Below are positions 1-8,485 of a stretch of 64,000 bases of DNA, one piece after another (positions within the stretch are counted from its first letter, which is position 1; each line of letters opens with the position of its first letter). Location: the NCBI RefSeq assembly GCF_022811925.1, contig NZ_CP065511.1:4708501-4772500 (forward strand), given 5' to 3'. Source of the stretch: Cytobacillus oceanisediminis. Its GTDB lineage: Bacteria; Bacillota; Bacilli; Bacillales; Cytobacillaceae. The translations under genes were made by a program, and so were the position numbers. The notes under the pieces are model-generated. The model made no database searches. It was not told the DNA's origin and saw nothing but the letters and a program-made list of their open reading frames with translations.

Positions 1-755
1 ACTAAAATAAACGGAATAGAGTAAATTAAAATTTCTTTATACATCTCTTTTAGCGAGATGTTTATCGTGCCTTTATCCTGTAAAAGAAGCTCATCAAGGT
101 AGGGCTTTCTCTTGTACCAATACCAGAATAAAACAGCAAGGCTTCCCAATCCACCAACAAATGCTGCAAAAGTAGCCACACTGACGGCTGTTACCATACT
201 GCCCTTTAAAACATTTAATACAATGAAAGCACCAGCAAGCAGAAACACAATACGAACAATCTGCTCTACCACCTGGGAAACAGCGGATGGCCCCATAGAC
301 TGATGTCCCTGGAAAAAACCGCGAATTAGACTCATAAAAGGGATAATAATCAGCGCAAAACTGACAGCACGAATAACCGTTACTATTTCAGCTGATCCTG
401 GTCCTCCATCATCCCGAATCGTCTCTGCAAGGATAGGAGCAGAAAAAAATAGGACAAGAAAGGCGATGAATCCGCTAATCAGCATAATAATTAAACCTGA
501 TTTAAACAGCTTCCTGCCAACAGCATACTCTTCCAAAGCATTATATTTAGATATAAATTTAGAAACTGCAAGCGGTACGCCTGCTGTTGCAATGCTAATG
601 AAAATGGTATAAGGCACGTAAGAGTATTGGTAAAGGAGTGTTCCTTCCTTCCCAACAATAGAATAAAAAGGAATAACATAGAACAACCCGAGAAACTTTG
701 AAATAAAGGTTCCCAGCGTTAATATAAAAGTACCTCTTAAAAGCTTAGATGACAT
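1..755 (-). CDS. ytgP: Lipid II flippase / polysaccharide biosynthesis protein YtgP (MurJ-type), N-terminal part
   Basis: The frame is open from an ATG at 755 to the window edge, so about 251 residues of a protein normally near 540 are present and the C-terminus is missing. The start MSSKLLRGTFILTLGTFISK and the run of hydrophobic segments match the MATE/SpoVB-like YtgP family, which in B. subtilis is a MurJ-type flippase moving lipid II across the cytoplasmic membrane for peptidoglycan synthesis. A purine-rich site (GGAAGG) precedes the ATG. It is divergent from the neighbouring flavoprotein gene, the same arrangement as ytgP-ytfP in B. subtilis. SpoVB-type flippase paralogues are the alternative; the downstream synteny favours YtgP. 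Confidence 0.85.
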   Translation of the reverse strand, partial: MSSKLLRGTFILTLGTFISKFLGLFYVIPFYSIVGKEGTLLYQYSYVPYTIFISIATAGVPLAVSKFISKYNALEEYAVGRKLFKSGLIIMLISGFIAFLVLFFSAPILAETIRDDGGPGSAEIVTVIRAVSFALIIIPFMSLIRGFFQGHQSMGPSAVSQVVEQIVRIVFLLAGAFIVLNVLKGSMVTAVSVATFAAFVGGLGSLAVLFWYWYKRKPYLDELLLQDKGTINISLKEMYKEILIYSIPFIL

Positions 756-985
756 ATAATCCCTTCCTTAAAAACTGCTGCATGCAAACTATAACAGTAT
801 ATGAATGCCCAAGCTAAGTTCGTCATTTTTCTATCTTTTTAGACACACTAGTTGTAGTGTACTCTTCTTGCTGAAGAAATTCCACTTGCAATACCGTATA
901 ATGGGGCATTATTTTTAGAAATAGGATATTTGATTTATAATAGAGCTATTGCTTTTTTAGCGAATCAAGATAAGTTGGTGAAAAC

Positions 986-2254
986 ATGAAATATGATGTA
1001 ATAGTTATAGGCGGTGGTCCTTCGGGATTGATGGCAGCAATCGGTGCAGCGGAACAGAAGGCAAAAGTCCTGCTGATTGACAAAGGAAACAAGCTTGGAA
1101 GGAAACTTGCCATTTCCGGAGGAGGCCGGTGCAATGTCACAAACAGGCTTCCAGTGGAAGAAATCATTAAGCATATTCCCGGCAATGGCCGGTTTTTGTA
1201 CAGCGCATTCTCCATTTTCAGCAATGAAGATATTATCCGCTTCTTTGAGAATTTAGGAATTAAGCTGAAAGAGGAAGATCACGGGCGGATGTTTCCTGTT
1301 ACCGACAAAGCACAATCTGTTGTTGATGCCTTGATTTCAAGGCTGAAAGAGCTGAAAGTCGATATCAAAACGAACAGCCCTATACAGGATGTTCACTATG
1401 AAAATGGCAGGGTGAAATCGATAGAATTAAAAACAGGCGATGTATATGAAGCAGACTCAGTTGTGATAGCCGTCGGAGGAAAATCAGTCCCTCATACCGG
1501 CTCAACCGGTGATGGCTATGCATGGGCGGAAAAAGCAGGCCATACGATTACAGAGCTTTTCCCAACCGAGGTTCCGCTGACATCTTCTGAGAATTTTATT
1601 AAAGAAAAAATGCTGCAGGGATTGTCGCTCCGGAGTGTGGCGCTTAGTGTTTTAAATCCTAAAGGAAAAGCGCTCATAGCCCATCGGATGGATATGATTT
1701 TTACCCATTTTGGCATTAGCGGCCCGGCCGTTTTGCGCTGCAGCCAATATGCTGTGAAAGCGATGAAAAAGTGGAATTTAAAAGAAGTGGTCATGAATTT
1801 GGACGCTATCCCGGATACAAAGGAAGAGCCTCTTTTTCAGGAAGTGTCCAAAAAGATTAAAGAAGATCCAAAGAAAAGTATTAAAAATCTCTTAAAAGGG
1901 ATGCTTCCCGAAAGATATCTTTTGTTTCTTCTTGAGCAGAACGGAATTGATCCGTCCTCACAGGGAGCTGCGATTTCAAACGAAAAGATCAGAAGTTTTG
2001 TTAAAGCCTGCAAATCTTTTCAATTTAAAGTAAATGGGACGCTGCCTCTCGATAAAGCCTTTGTTACCGGCGGAGGGGTCTCCGTCAAAGAAATTGAACC
2101 GCAAACAATGGCTTCAAAATTGATGGAAGGACTTTTCTTCTGCGGAGAAATCCTGGACATCCACGGCTACACAGGCGGGTATAATATCACATCCGCACTT
2201 GTAACAGGCAGGTTAGCCGGATTAAACGCAGCAGTTTCAGCTAGAATCGTATAA
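986..2254 (+). CDS. ytfP: NAD(P)/FAD-dependent oxidoreductase, HI0933/YtfP family
   Basis: A 422-residue flavoprotein of the HI0933-like (BaiN/YtfP) family. The N-terminus carries the dinucleotide-binding loop GGGPSG (residues 9-14) in a beta-alpha-beta fold, followed by a second conserved glycine-rich stretch GGGRCNVTN near residue 46, and the C-terminus has the family FAD-contact region [16 protein letters not shown]. The full length is normal. Its physiological substrate is not established for Bacillus. The start ATG at 986 has a GGTGA-type ribosome site 6-7 bases upstream. It is monocistronic, divergent from ytgP, and convergent with cse60. Confidence 0.9.
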   Translation: MKYDVIVIGGGPSGLMAAIGAAEQKAKVLLIDKGNKLGRKLAISGGGRCNVTNRLPVEEIIKHIPGNGRFLYSAFSIFSNEDIIRFFENLGIKLKEEDHGRMFPVTDKAQSVVDALISRLKELKVDIKTNSPIQDVHYENGRVKSIELKTGDVYEADSVVIAVGGKSVPHTGSTGDGYAWAEKAGHTITELFPTEVPLTSSENFIKEKMLQGLSLRSVALSVLNPKGKALIAHRMDMIFTHFGISGPAVLRCSQYAVKAMKKWNLKEVVMNLDAIPDTKEEPLFQEVSKKIKEDPKKSIKNLLKGMLPERYLLFLLEQNGIDPSSQGAAISNEKIRSFVKACKSFQFKVNGTLPLDKAFVTGGGVSVKEIEPQTMASKLMEGLFFCGEILDIHGYTGGYNITSALVTGRLAGLNAAVSARIV

Positions 2255-2283
2255 TAAAGATAGAGCCTGATGCTCCTCAGACA

Positions 2284-2466
2284 TCAGGCTCTATATATAA
2301 CCATGGCAGAGAAACAATAAATTTGTTCGTCTTCATCCTCTTGCACTGCGGCAACATTATATTTTATATCCAGCAGCTTTTTTTCCTCAAGCTTCTCCAG
2401 AAAATGATTCATATCCTTTTCCAGGTCTTTTTCATGTTCATGATCAAATAACTTTACCTTAATCAC
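2284..2466 (-). CDS. cse60: Sporulation protein Cse60 (YteV family)
   Basis: A 60-residue small acidic/basic protein beginning VIKVKLFDHEHEKDLEKD and ending with EQIYCFSAMVIYRA, the pattern of the Cse60 family, a sigma-E dependent sporulation protein of unknown biochemical role in B. subtilis. The reading frame extends upstream to 2505, but a GTG at 2466 preceded by AAAGGAAG at ideal spacing gives the family length, so that start is chosen. Its position beside ytfP agrees with B. subtilis. Confidence 0.75.
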   Translation of the reverse strand: MIKVKLFDHEHEKDLEKDMNHFLEKLEEKKLLDIKYNVAAVQEDEDEQIYCFSAMVIYRA

Positions 2467-2532
2467 AGGAAACTTCCTTTCATAGTTTTTTATCAGCCTG
2501 GCCAATTTTCTGAATTTTTAAAACCGAAACAT

Positions 2533-2565
2533 AAAAAAAAAAAAAACGAAGCCTGCTGCGGCTCC
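2533..2565 (-). terminator. Terminator downstream of ytwF
   Basis: On the minus strand a six-pair stem (GGAGCC/GGCTTC, one wobble pair) with a GCAGCA loop is followed by a run of about 14 T. It lies between ytwF and cse60, so it should end the ytwF transcript. Confidence 0.6.
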
Positions 2566-2573
2566 GCTCTTCT

Positions 2574-2879
2574 TTATTTTGTTTCCCCCTGCCAGTTCAG
2601 CATGCCCCCGGTCATATTGCGGACTTTATATCCCTGGTCCTGCAAATAGTGGCATACGTTTCCGCTGCGATTGCCAGAACGGCAAATAATAATGTACTCC
2701 GTATCTTTATCAAATTTATCAAGATTCTCAGGTATCGTGCCCATACGGATATGTCTCGTCCCTGGAATCATACCGGATGCAACCTCTTCATCTTCCCTTA
2801 CATCAACAAGCTCAAGCTTCTCCCCTGCTTCAAGCTTTTTTTGCAATTCTTCTGTTGTAATCTCTTCAATACGGTCCAA
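2574..2879 (-). CDS. ytwF: Rhodanese-like domain protein (YtwF)
   Basis: A single rhodanese domain with active-site loop CRSGNRSG, in which the cysteine would carry a persulfide, preceded by the family VDVREDEEVASG motif. Such proteins transfer sulfane sulfur to acceptors such as cyanide, thiols or sulfur-carrier pathways; the specific acceptor of YtwF is not known. The frame continues upstream to a GTG at 2939, which would add about 20 poorly conserved residues. I prefer a TTG at 2879 with AAAGGGTG upstream, giving 101 residues, the usual size; the exact start is uncertain. Confidence 0.8.
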   Translation of the reverse strand: MDRIEEITTEELQKKLEAGEKLELVDVREDEEVASGMIPGTRHIRMGTIPENLDKFDKDTEYIIICRSGNRSGNVCHYLQDQGYKVRNMTGGMLNWQGETK

Positions 2880-2999
2880 TCCTAACACCCTTTCTGGAAA
2901 GCTTTTTAAATAGCACTTAACATTTAATATTGCTGCCACTCCTATAATACCCTATATGGCACGAAAAATATAAATGAGAAGTTTCTATAACACAAATAC

Positions 3000-3031
3000 A
3001 AAAACCACCCCTGATCAAATAGAGGTGGTTT
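3000..3031 (-). terminator. leuS terminator
   Basis: AAACCACC pairs with GGTGGTTT around a short loop, and on the minus strand the stem is followed by TTTTTG. It lies directly after the leuS stop codon. Confidence 0.8.
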
Positions 3032-3044
3032 CATCTGATATAAC

Positions 3045-5462
3045 TTAATTTGCAACGATATTTACAAGTTTACCTGGCACCGCGATGACTTTACGGACGG
3101 TTTTTCCGTCAATTTGTTCTTTTACTTTGTCATCGCCCATTGCGATTTGCTCCAATAGGTCTTTTTTGGCATCAGCAGGAACCATAAGCTTTGCTTTAAC
3201 TTTGCCGTTGATCTGGATAACGATTTCGACTTCATCATCTGTCATTTTGGCTTCATCATATGCAGGCCAAGCTTCATAAGCAATGGATTCACCATGGCCT
3301 AATTTTGACCAAAGCTCTTCGGACATGTGAGGAGCAATTGGTGAAAGCATTTTTACAAAGCCTTCTGCAAAGATCTTTGGAAGCACATCTGCTTTATATG
3401 CTTCATTGATGAATACCATCATTTGAGAAATAGCTGTGTTGAAACGCAGCCCTTCGTAGTCTTCAGTTACTTTTTTCACCGTTTGGTGGTAAACCTTTTC
3501 AAGGCTGCTGCCTTCTTCAATGTCCTGAATTCTCGGGCTTAATTCACCAGTCTCTTCCACAAACAAACGCCAGATGCGGTCAAGGAATCTTCTTGAACCA
3601 TCCAATCCATTTGTAGACCATGCGATGGAAGCTTCAAGCGGACCCATGAACATTTCGTATAGACGAAGAGTATCTGCACCGTGGCTTGCTACAATTTCAT
3701 CCGGATTAACGACATTGCCTTTTGATTTACTCATTTTCTCATTATTTTCCCCAAGAATCATACCTTGGTTAAATAGCTTTTGGAACGGTTCCTTCGTATG
3801 GACAACTCCCACATCGTAAAGGACCTTGTGCCAGAAGCGGGCATATAGAAGGTGAAGAACCGCATGTTCGGCTCCTCCGATATAAATATCAACCGGAAGC
3901 CATTCTTTTAATTTCTCAGGATCTGCAAGAGCTTCACTGTTTTTCGGATCAATATAGCGAAGATAGTACCAGCAGCTGCCTGCCCATTGCGGCATTGTGT
4001 TCGTTTCCCTGCGGCCTTTTTTGCCTGTTTCAGGATCCACGACATTAACCCACTCATCGATGTTTGCTAATGGTGACTCTCCAGTGCCGGATGGTTTGAT
4101 TTCCGTTGTTTTCGGAAGCACTAATGGCAGCTGATCTTCCGGAACGGCAGTCATTGTGCCATCTTCCCAGTGGATCACTGGAATCGGCTCGCCCCAATAT
4201 CGCTGGCGGCTGAATAGCCAGTCACGAAGACGATAAGTAACCTTCTTAGTGCCAATGCCTTTCTCTTCAAGCCATGCGATCATTTTCTCAATCGCATCCT
4301 CTTTGTTTAATCCATCAAGGAAGCCTGAGTTCACATGCTCGCCATCGCCAATGTATGCTTCTTTTTCAACATCTCCGCCGGCAACAACTTCTATAATAGG
4401 AAGATCAAATTGCTTGGCGAACTCATAGTCGCGCTCGTCATGAGCTGGAACCGCCATGATGGCCCCAGTTCCATAGCTGACTAAAACATAATCTGCAATC
4501 CAGATTGGCATTTTTTCGCCAGTGACCGGGTTAATCGCATACGCACCAGTGAAGACACCTGTTTTCTCTTTAGCAAGATCTGTCCGCTCTAGGTCGCTCT
4601 TGCTCTTTACTTTGTCAATGTAAGCCTGAACTGCCTCGCGCTGCCCTTCTGCTGTGATTTTATCAACAAGCGCGTGTTCTGGAGCAAGAACAGCATATGT
4701 TGCACCATATAATGTGTCAGGTCGTGTTGTGAAAACAGTGAACGTGCCATCATGGCCTTCAATATTGAATGTTACTTCTGCTCCTTCAGAACGGCCGATC
4801 CAGTTTCGCTGCATATCCTTAAGGCTCTCTGGCCAATCCAATAAATCAAGATCTTCAAGCAGGCGATCCGCATAAGCTGTAATTTTAAGCATCCACTGTC
4901 TCATTGGACGGCGTTCTACCGGATGGCCTCCGCGTTCACTTTTTCCGTCAATGACCTCTTCATTTGCAAGCACTGTTCCAAGTGCGGGACACCAGTTAAC
5001 AGCTACTTCATCGATATATGCAAGTCCTTTTTCATAAAGCTTTAAGAATATCCACTGAGTCCATTTATAGTATTCAGGGTCTGTTGTGTTTACTTCACGA
5101 TCCCAGTCATATGAAAAGCCTAACGCCTTAATCTGGCGGCGGAAGGTGTTGATATTCTGTTCTGTGAATTCTGCAGGATCGTTTCCTGTATCAAGGGCAT
5201 ATTGCTCGGCAGGCAACCCAAATGCATCCCAGCCCATTGGGTGAAGGACATTATAGCCCTGCATGCGCTTCATGCGGGAAAGGATGTCTGTTGCCGTATA
5301 TCCTTCCGGGTGCCCGACATGAAGTCCTGCGCCTGAAGGGTAAGGGAACATATCAAGCGCATAAAATTTGCGTTTGCCTTTATCTTCAGTTGTTTTGAAA
5401 GTTTTATTTTCTTCCCAGTAGCCTTGCCACTTTTTTTCAATCTCCTGATGATTGAAACTCAT
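3045..5462 (-). CDS. leuS: Leucyl-tRNA synthetase
   Basis: An 805-residue class I aminoacyl-tRNA synthetase charging tRNA-Leu. The signature HIGH-type motif appears as HVGHPEGY near residue 48 and the KMSKS loop as EKMSKSKGN in the C-terminal half; the connective editing domain (around residues 220-420, with the [12 protein letters not shown] threonine-rich region) hydrolyses mischarged tRNA. The C-terminal anticodon-binding and leucine-specific domains are present, and the length is normal for Firmicutes. The ATG at 5462 has an AGGAGG site close upstream. Expression should be controlled by the T-box leader upstream. Confidence 0.98.
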   Translation of the reverse strand: MSFNHQEIEKKWQGYWEENKTFKTTEDKGKRKFYALDMFPYPSGAGLHVGHPEGYTATDILSRMKRMQGYNVLHPMGWDAFGLPAEQYALDTGNDPAEFTEQNINTFRRQIKALGFSYDWDREVNTTDPEYYKWTQWIFLKLYEKGLAYIDEVAVNWCPALGTVLANEEVIDGKSERGGHPVERRPMRQWMLKITAYADRLLEDLDLLDWPESLKDMQRNWIGRSEGAEVTFNIEGHDGTFTVFTTRPDTLYGATYAVLAPEHALVDKITAEGQREAVQAYIDKVKSKSDLERTDLAKEKTGVFTGAYAINPVTGEKMPIWIADYVLVSYGTGAIMAVPAHDERDYEFAKQFDLPIIEVVAGGDVEKEAYIGDGEHVNSGFLDGLNKEDAIEKMIAWLEEKGIGTKKVTYRLRDWLFSRQRYWGEPIPVIHWEDGTMTAVPEDQLPLVLPKTTEIKPSGTGESPLANIDEWVNVVDPETGKKGRRETNTMPQWAGSCWYYLRYIDPKNSEALADPEKLKEWLPVDIYIGGAEHAVLHLLYARFWHKVLYDVGVVHTKEPFQKLFNQGMILGENNEKMSKSKGNVVNPDEIVASHGADTLRLYEMFMGPLEASIAWSTNGLDGSRRFLDRIWRLFVEETGELSPRIQDIEEGSSLEKVYHQTVKKVTEDYEGLRFNTAISQMMVFINEAYKADVLPKIFAEGFVKMLSPIAPHMSEELWSKLGHGESIAYEAWPAYDEAKMTDDEVEIVIQINGKVKAKLMVPADAKKDLLEQIAMGDDKVKEQIDGKTVRKVIAVPGKLVNIVAN

Positions 5463-5482
5463 TTTTGTTTCCTCCTAATATC

Positions 5483-5640
5483 AGAAAGCGCAGGGCGCCC
5501 GCTCATCGGCGACAAGCATAAGACGAGCCGGCGGAAAGGTTGTTCTTTAACCTTTTTGACGGATTGGCTTAGCCGAGAGCCGATGGCGCACGGAGCTAGA
5601 CTACTTTCTGACTTCAAAAATTTGTACTTCATTTTTTTAA
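5483..5640 (+). repeat. Intergenic repeat copy A, inside the leuS leader
   Basis: This segment starts AGAAAGCGCAGGGCGCC, contains GACAAGCATAAGACGAGCC and ends GGAGCTAGAC followed by an AT-rich tail resembling copies near 11.9, 18.0 and 34.7 kb. It lies between the T-box terminator and the leuS start and runs antisense to leuS, so every read-through leuS mRNA would carry its complement. Its boundaries are approximate. Confidence 0.7.
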
Positions 5641-5646
5641 TACAAT

Positions 5647-5900
5647 AAAAAAACCTCTCATCCCAAAAAAGGGACGAGAGGATTATGTATAAATCTCCCG
5701 CGGTACCACCCACATTAGTGAACATGTCACTCGCTTCATTCATCCTTAACGCGGAAAACGGCAAGCATTACTGGTACTTCACACTTGCTGCTCAAAGGCG
5801 AGTTCATGATGTGCCCGGCTGACTTGCACCTTCCGTCAACTCTCTAAAACGGGCTGCTGCACCACTACTGCTCCTTATCTAAGCATTTTAGTATAAGAAT
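5647..5900 (-). promoter_or_regulatory. T-box leader (leucine) with attenuator, upstream of leuS
   Basis: On the minus strand the leader contains the T-box core GGGTGGTACCGCGGGAG (about 5694-5711), which binds the acceptor end of uncharged tRNA, followed by a terminator stem CCTCTCGTCCC/GGGATGAGAGG and a T run (about 5647-5682). Upstream stem I material includes a CTC triplet in GAACTCGCC that would suit a leucine specifier, in line with the downstream leuS. A TATACT -10-like hexamer lies near 5893. Uncharged tRNA-Leu would favour antitermination and leuS expression. Confidence 0.9.
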
Positions 5901-6001
5901 ATGACTATTGTAATAAATTTCCCGCCAGGATGCAAGTAGGCTTATCCTGACAGGAATTTAATATCTAGAATATGCAATGCTTTTCGAAAATGTGCCTGTA
6001 T

Positions 6002-6778
6002 TTACTGAACAGTATATCCTCCATCAATAACTGCCGCCTGGCCTGTAATTCCTTTAGCTCCTTCACCAGCCAAAAAAATCGCATAATCTGCAATCTCTTC
6101 CACCGTCAGCAGCCTCTTCTGCGGCACTAAAGGATAAATGACTTCTTCCAGCGCTTTTTCAATAGGTACATTTCTTGTTTTAGCAAGGTCATTCAGCTGA
6201 TTTCTTACGAGTGGTGTATCTACATAGCCCGGGCAAATGGCATTAACCGTAATGCCATCTTCAGCAGCCTCCAATGCTGCGACTTTAGTAAGGCCTATAA
6301 CGCCATGCTTAGCACTGTTATAAGCTGCTTTACCTGCGAATCCAACAAGACCGTTAATGGATGCCATGTTCAGGATACGGCCGGATTTTTGTTGTTTCAT
6401 AACGGGCATGACATGTTTAATGGCCATGAATGGTGCAGTCAGCATCACCTTGATCAGAAACTCGAATTTCTCAGTAGGAAAGTCTTCAATAAAGGAAACA
6501 TGCTGCAGCCCTGCATTGTTAATGAGCACATCCAAAGCACCGAATTGGCTGACGGTTTCATTGATGGCCGCTTGTATATCAGACTCTGAGGTCACATCAC
6601 ATTTTAGCCCAAGCGCTTCAAAACCTTCATCCTGCAAATTTTCTGCAGCTTTTTTCACGGCATCTTCCTGAATATCTGTCAGAACAATTTTCGAGCCGTG
6701 TTCAGCAAATCTCTTGCCAATTTCATAGCCAATTCCCTGAGCTGCACCGGTTATAAAAACTACTTTATTTTGTACCAT
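6002..6778 (-). CDS. 3-hydroxybutyrate dehydrogenase (SDR family)
   Basis: A 258-residue short-chain dehydrogenase with NAD-binding TGAAQGIG (residues 10-17), NNAG (87-90) and the catalytic set Ser140, Tyr153, Lys157 in NMASINGLVGFAGKAAYNSA. Its sequence style and size match D-3-hydroxybutyrate dehydrogenase (BdhA/YxjF), which oxidises 3-hydroxybutyrate to acetoacetate with NAD+. It follows a GntP-type permease by 57 bases, so the two likely form one operon under the sigma-54 promoter upstream of the permease. A different hydroxyacid substrate cannot be excluded from sequence. Confidence 0.85.
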   Translation of the reverse strand: MVQNKVVFITGAAQGIGYEIGKRFAEHGSKIVLTDIQEDAVKKAAENLQDEGFEALGLKCDVTSESDIQAAINETVSQFGALDVLINNAGLQHVSFIEDFPTEKFEFLIKVMLTAPFMAIKHVMPVMKQQKSGRILNMASINGLVGFAGKAAYNSAKHGVIGLTKVAALEAAEDGITVNAICPGYVDTPLVRNQLNDLAKTRNVPIEKALEEVIYPLVPQKRLLTVEEIADYAIFLAGEGAKGITGQAAVIDGGYTVQ

Positions 6779-6835
6779 GAATAAGCTCCTTTCAAAAACA
6801 AAGCCGGGGCTCTATTTTATGAGCCCCTGCCGAAA

Positions 6836-8155
6836 TTAGATTCCTAGTCCGAGTGAGAACAAGATAATAGCAATTGCAACTCCAATTAGCGGAACAATTA
6901 CTGTAACAGCAGCCACAGCGCCATATGCAGCCTGGTGGGTTTCACCGCAGATAGCCCGTACCGTGGTAACGACATAGCCATTATGCGGCAAAGAGTCAAG
7001 GGCACCAGATGATATGGCAACTGTTCTGTGAAGGGCTTCCGCATTGACGCCCATGTCCATATAATGCGGGGCCAGAATCGGCAATGCGATCGCCTGACCG
7101 CCAGAAGCTGAACCGGTCATGCCGGCAATAACACTTACTGCAATGGCACCGCCAATCAGCGGGCTTCCAGGAATACTTGTCATCCAATCTACTGCTGTGG
7201 CAAATGCCGGCACTGCCTTTGCAACACCGCCAAACCCTACAACAGCAGCCGTATTCCCTATCGCAATCAATGCACCTAATGTTCCATCAGACACAGCATT
7301 CCAGAAATTTGTGAAATACTTTCTGTTCAATAGATATGTGGCAATAACTCCGCCCAGTAATGCAAGAATAAGTGCAGATTGTGCAAGAGAGTCATGGAAT
7401 ACGAATGAGATAATTAAAACGACAGCCAATGGAAGAACCCCCATAATAGGGTGCGGTAATTCTTTATTTTCAGTCACAGGATCCTGCTTGCGGGATTCAA
7501 AGGTTTCTCCTTTGTTTACAGCCTTTGTGATCATGCGCTTCAGCCACCAGTAGCCAAAAATCATCATGAACACAGCGACAATTAAGCTGACTTCCCAGCC
7601 TGCATATGGAGTCGTTCCAAGAAATTCAATCGGAATCCAGTTTTGAATTTCAGGTGAACCCGCAGAAGTCATCGTAAAAGTTACAGATCCAAAGGCAAGT
7701 GCTGCAGGGATGAACCTTCTTGGCAGATTTGCCTGTTTAAATAAACTTAATGCCATTGGATATACAGAGAAAGCAACAACGAATAGACTGACACCGCCAT
7801 AAGTTAAAATGGCACAGGAAGCGACAATGGCAAGAACGGCATATTTCATTCCTAACTTATCCACTACCATTTTGGATACACTGTCGGCCGCACCGCTGTC
7901 TTCCATTACCTTCCCAAAAATTGCACCCAATAGAAACATTAGGTACCATGATGTAACAAACCCTGAAAAGCCGGACATATAGTTCCCGACCAAATTTGCC
8001 TCTCCTTCACCTGCCAGCTGCGGAAACAATGGCATGCCGCTAAAAAGAGCTACAAACAAGGCAGATAACGGCCCGACAACCAGCAGGTTCATTCCCCGCA
8101 TAGTCAGGTAAATCAGCAGGGCGAGCCCGCCTATTAATCCAATCATACTTAGCAT
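6836..8155 (-). CDS. GntP family organic-acid permease
   Basis: A 439-residue integral membrane protein with about 12 hydrophobic segments typical of the GntP (gluconate:H+ symporter) family, including the glycine/alanine-rich GMTGSASGGQAIALPILAP region near residue 345. Paired with 3-hydroxybutyrate dehydrogenase it is most likely an importer of 3-hydroxybutyrate or a related short hydroxyacid, by analogy with yxjC/yxjF in B. subtilis; that substrate is inferred from context. The ATG at 8155 has AAAGGGGG upstream. It is the first gene of the operon. Confidence 0.85.
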   Translation of the reverse strand: MLSMIGLIGGLALLIYLTMRGMNLLVVGPLSALFVALFSGMPLFPQLAGEGEANLVGNYMSGFSGFVTSWYLMFLLGAIFGKVMEDSGAADSVSKMVVDKLGMKYAVLAIVASCAILTYGGVSLFVVAFSVYPMALSLFKQANLPRRFIPAALAFGSVTFTMTSAGSPEIQNWIPIEFLGTTPYAGWEVSLIVAVFMMIFGYWWLKRMITKAVNKGETFESRKQDPVTENKELPHPIMGVLPLAVVLIISFVFHDSLAQSALILALLGGVIATYLLNRKYFTNFWNAVSDGTLGALIAIGNTAAVVGFGGVAKAVPAFATAVDWMTSIPGSPLIGGAIAVSVIAGMTGSASGGQAIALPILAPHYMDMGVNAEALHRTVAISSGALDSLPHNGYVVTTVRAICGETHQAAYGAVAAVTVIVPLIGVAIAIILFSLGLGI

Positions 8156-8209
8156 TTCATTTCCCCCTTTGTTTTAAAAATAAGAAAAAAACTTGTAATC
8201 CCCCTTCTT

Positions 8210-8223
8210 TGAAAACGTTTGCA
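8210..8223. promoter_or_regulatory. cre box (CcpA site)
   Basis: TGAAAACGTTTGCA matches the catabolite-response consensus TGWAANCGNTNWCA at all but one fixed position. It lies between the sigma-54 promoter and the permease start, a roadblock position, so glucose should repress the permease-dehydrogenase operon through CcpA. Confidence 0.75.
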
Positions 8224-8258
8224 AAAATAACAGAAAAATAACTTGCTGAGAAATTATA

Positions 8259-8276
8259 ATGCAAGAGGCGTGCCAA
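8259..8276 (-). promoter_or_regulatory. Sigma-54 (SigL) -24/-12 promoter
   Basis: Minus-strand TTGGCACGCCTCTTGCAT has the invariant GG and GC exactly ten bases apart and matches the TGGCAC-N5-TTGC consensus without a mismatch. It is upstream of the permease gene and next to a sigma-54 activator gene. Confidence 0.92.
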
Positions 8277-8326
8277 CATGAAATGCTTGTATGTAAAGGG
8301 AATGGTGAACAATAAATGAATCATTT

Positions 8327-8342
8327 TTCCAGAATTCTGGAA
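8327..8342. promoter_or_regulatory. Upstream palindrome, likely activator-binding site 1
   Basis: TTCCAGAATTCTGGAA is a perfect 16-base palindrome about 50 bases upstream of the -24 element. The same half-site, TCCAGAAT, recurs in two sites farther upstream, as expected for enhancer sites of the adjacent Fis-type activator. Confidence 0.65.
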
Positions 8343-8441
8343 TGCATAGGGAACAAGTCCACTGATACAATAGACTAGTTTTCTGATAATTCCGTCTAAG
8401 AGTAGGACTGAGTGTACATAAAATTACAAGAATGAAAACAG

Positions 8442-8475
8442 TCCAGAATCCTGGAACGTATTCCGGATTTCTGGA
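8442..8475. promoter_or_regulatory. Paired palindromes, likely activator-binding sites 2 and 3, also a possible terminator stem
   Basis: TCCAGAATCCTGGA (8442-8455) and TCCGGATTTCTGGA (8462-8475) are spaced 20 bases, two helical turns. Together they also form a larger inverted repeat (ACAGTCCAGAA and TTCTGGACTGT) just after the activator gene stop and followed by a short T-rich run on the minus strand, so the same bases could end the activator transcript. Confidence 0.6.
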
Positions 8476-8485
8476 CTGTTTATAT

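Noticed and set aside
5459..5764. 101-codon minus-strand frame across the leuS leader
   Set aside because: Overlaps the T-box terminator and repeat copy A; coding would conflict with the RNA structures.
5930..5975. Possible bdhA-like gene terminator (CAGGAT/ATCCTG)
   Set aside because: Only six to seven pairs, no T run; too weak to call.
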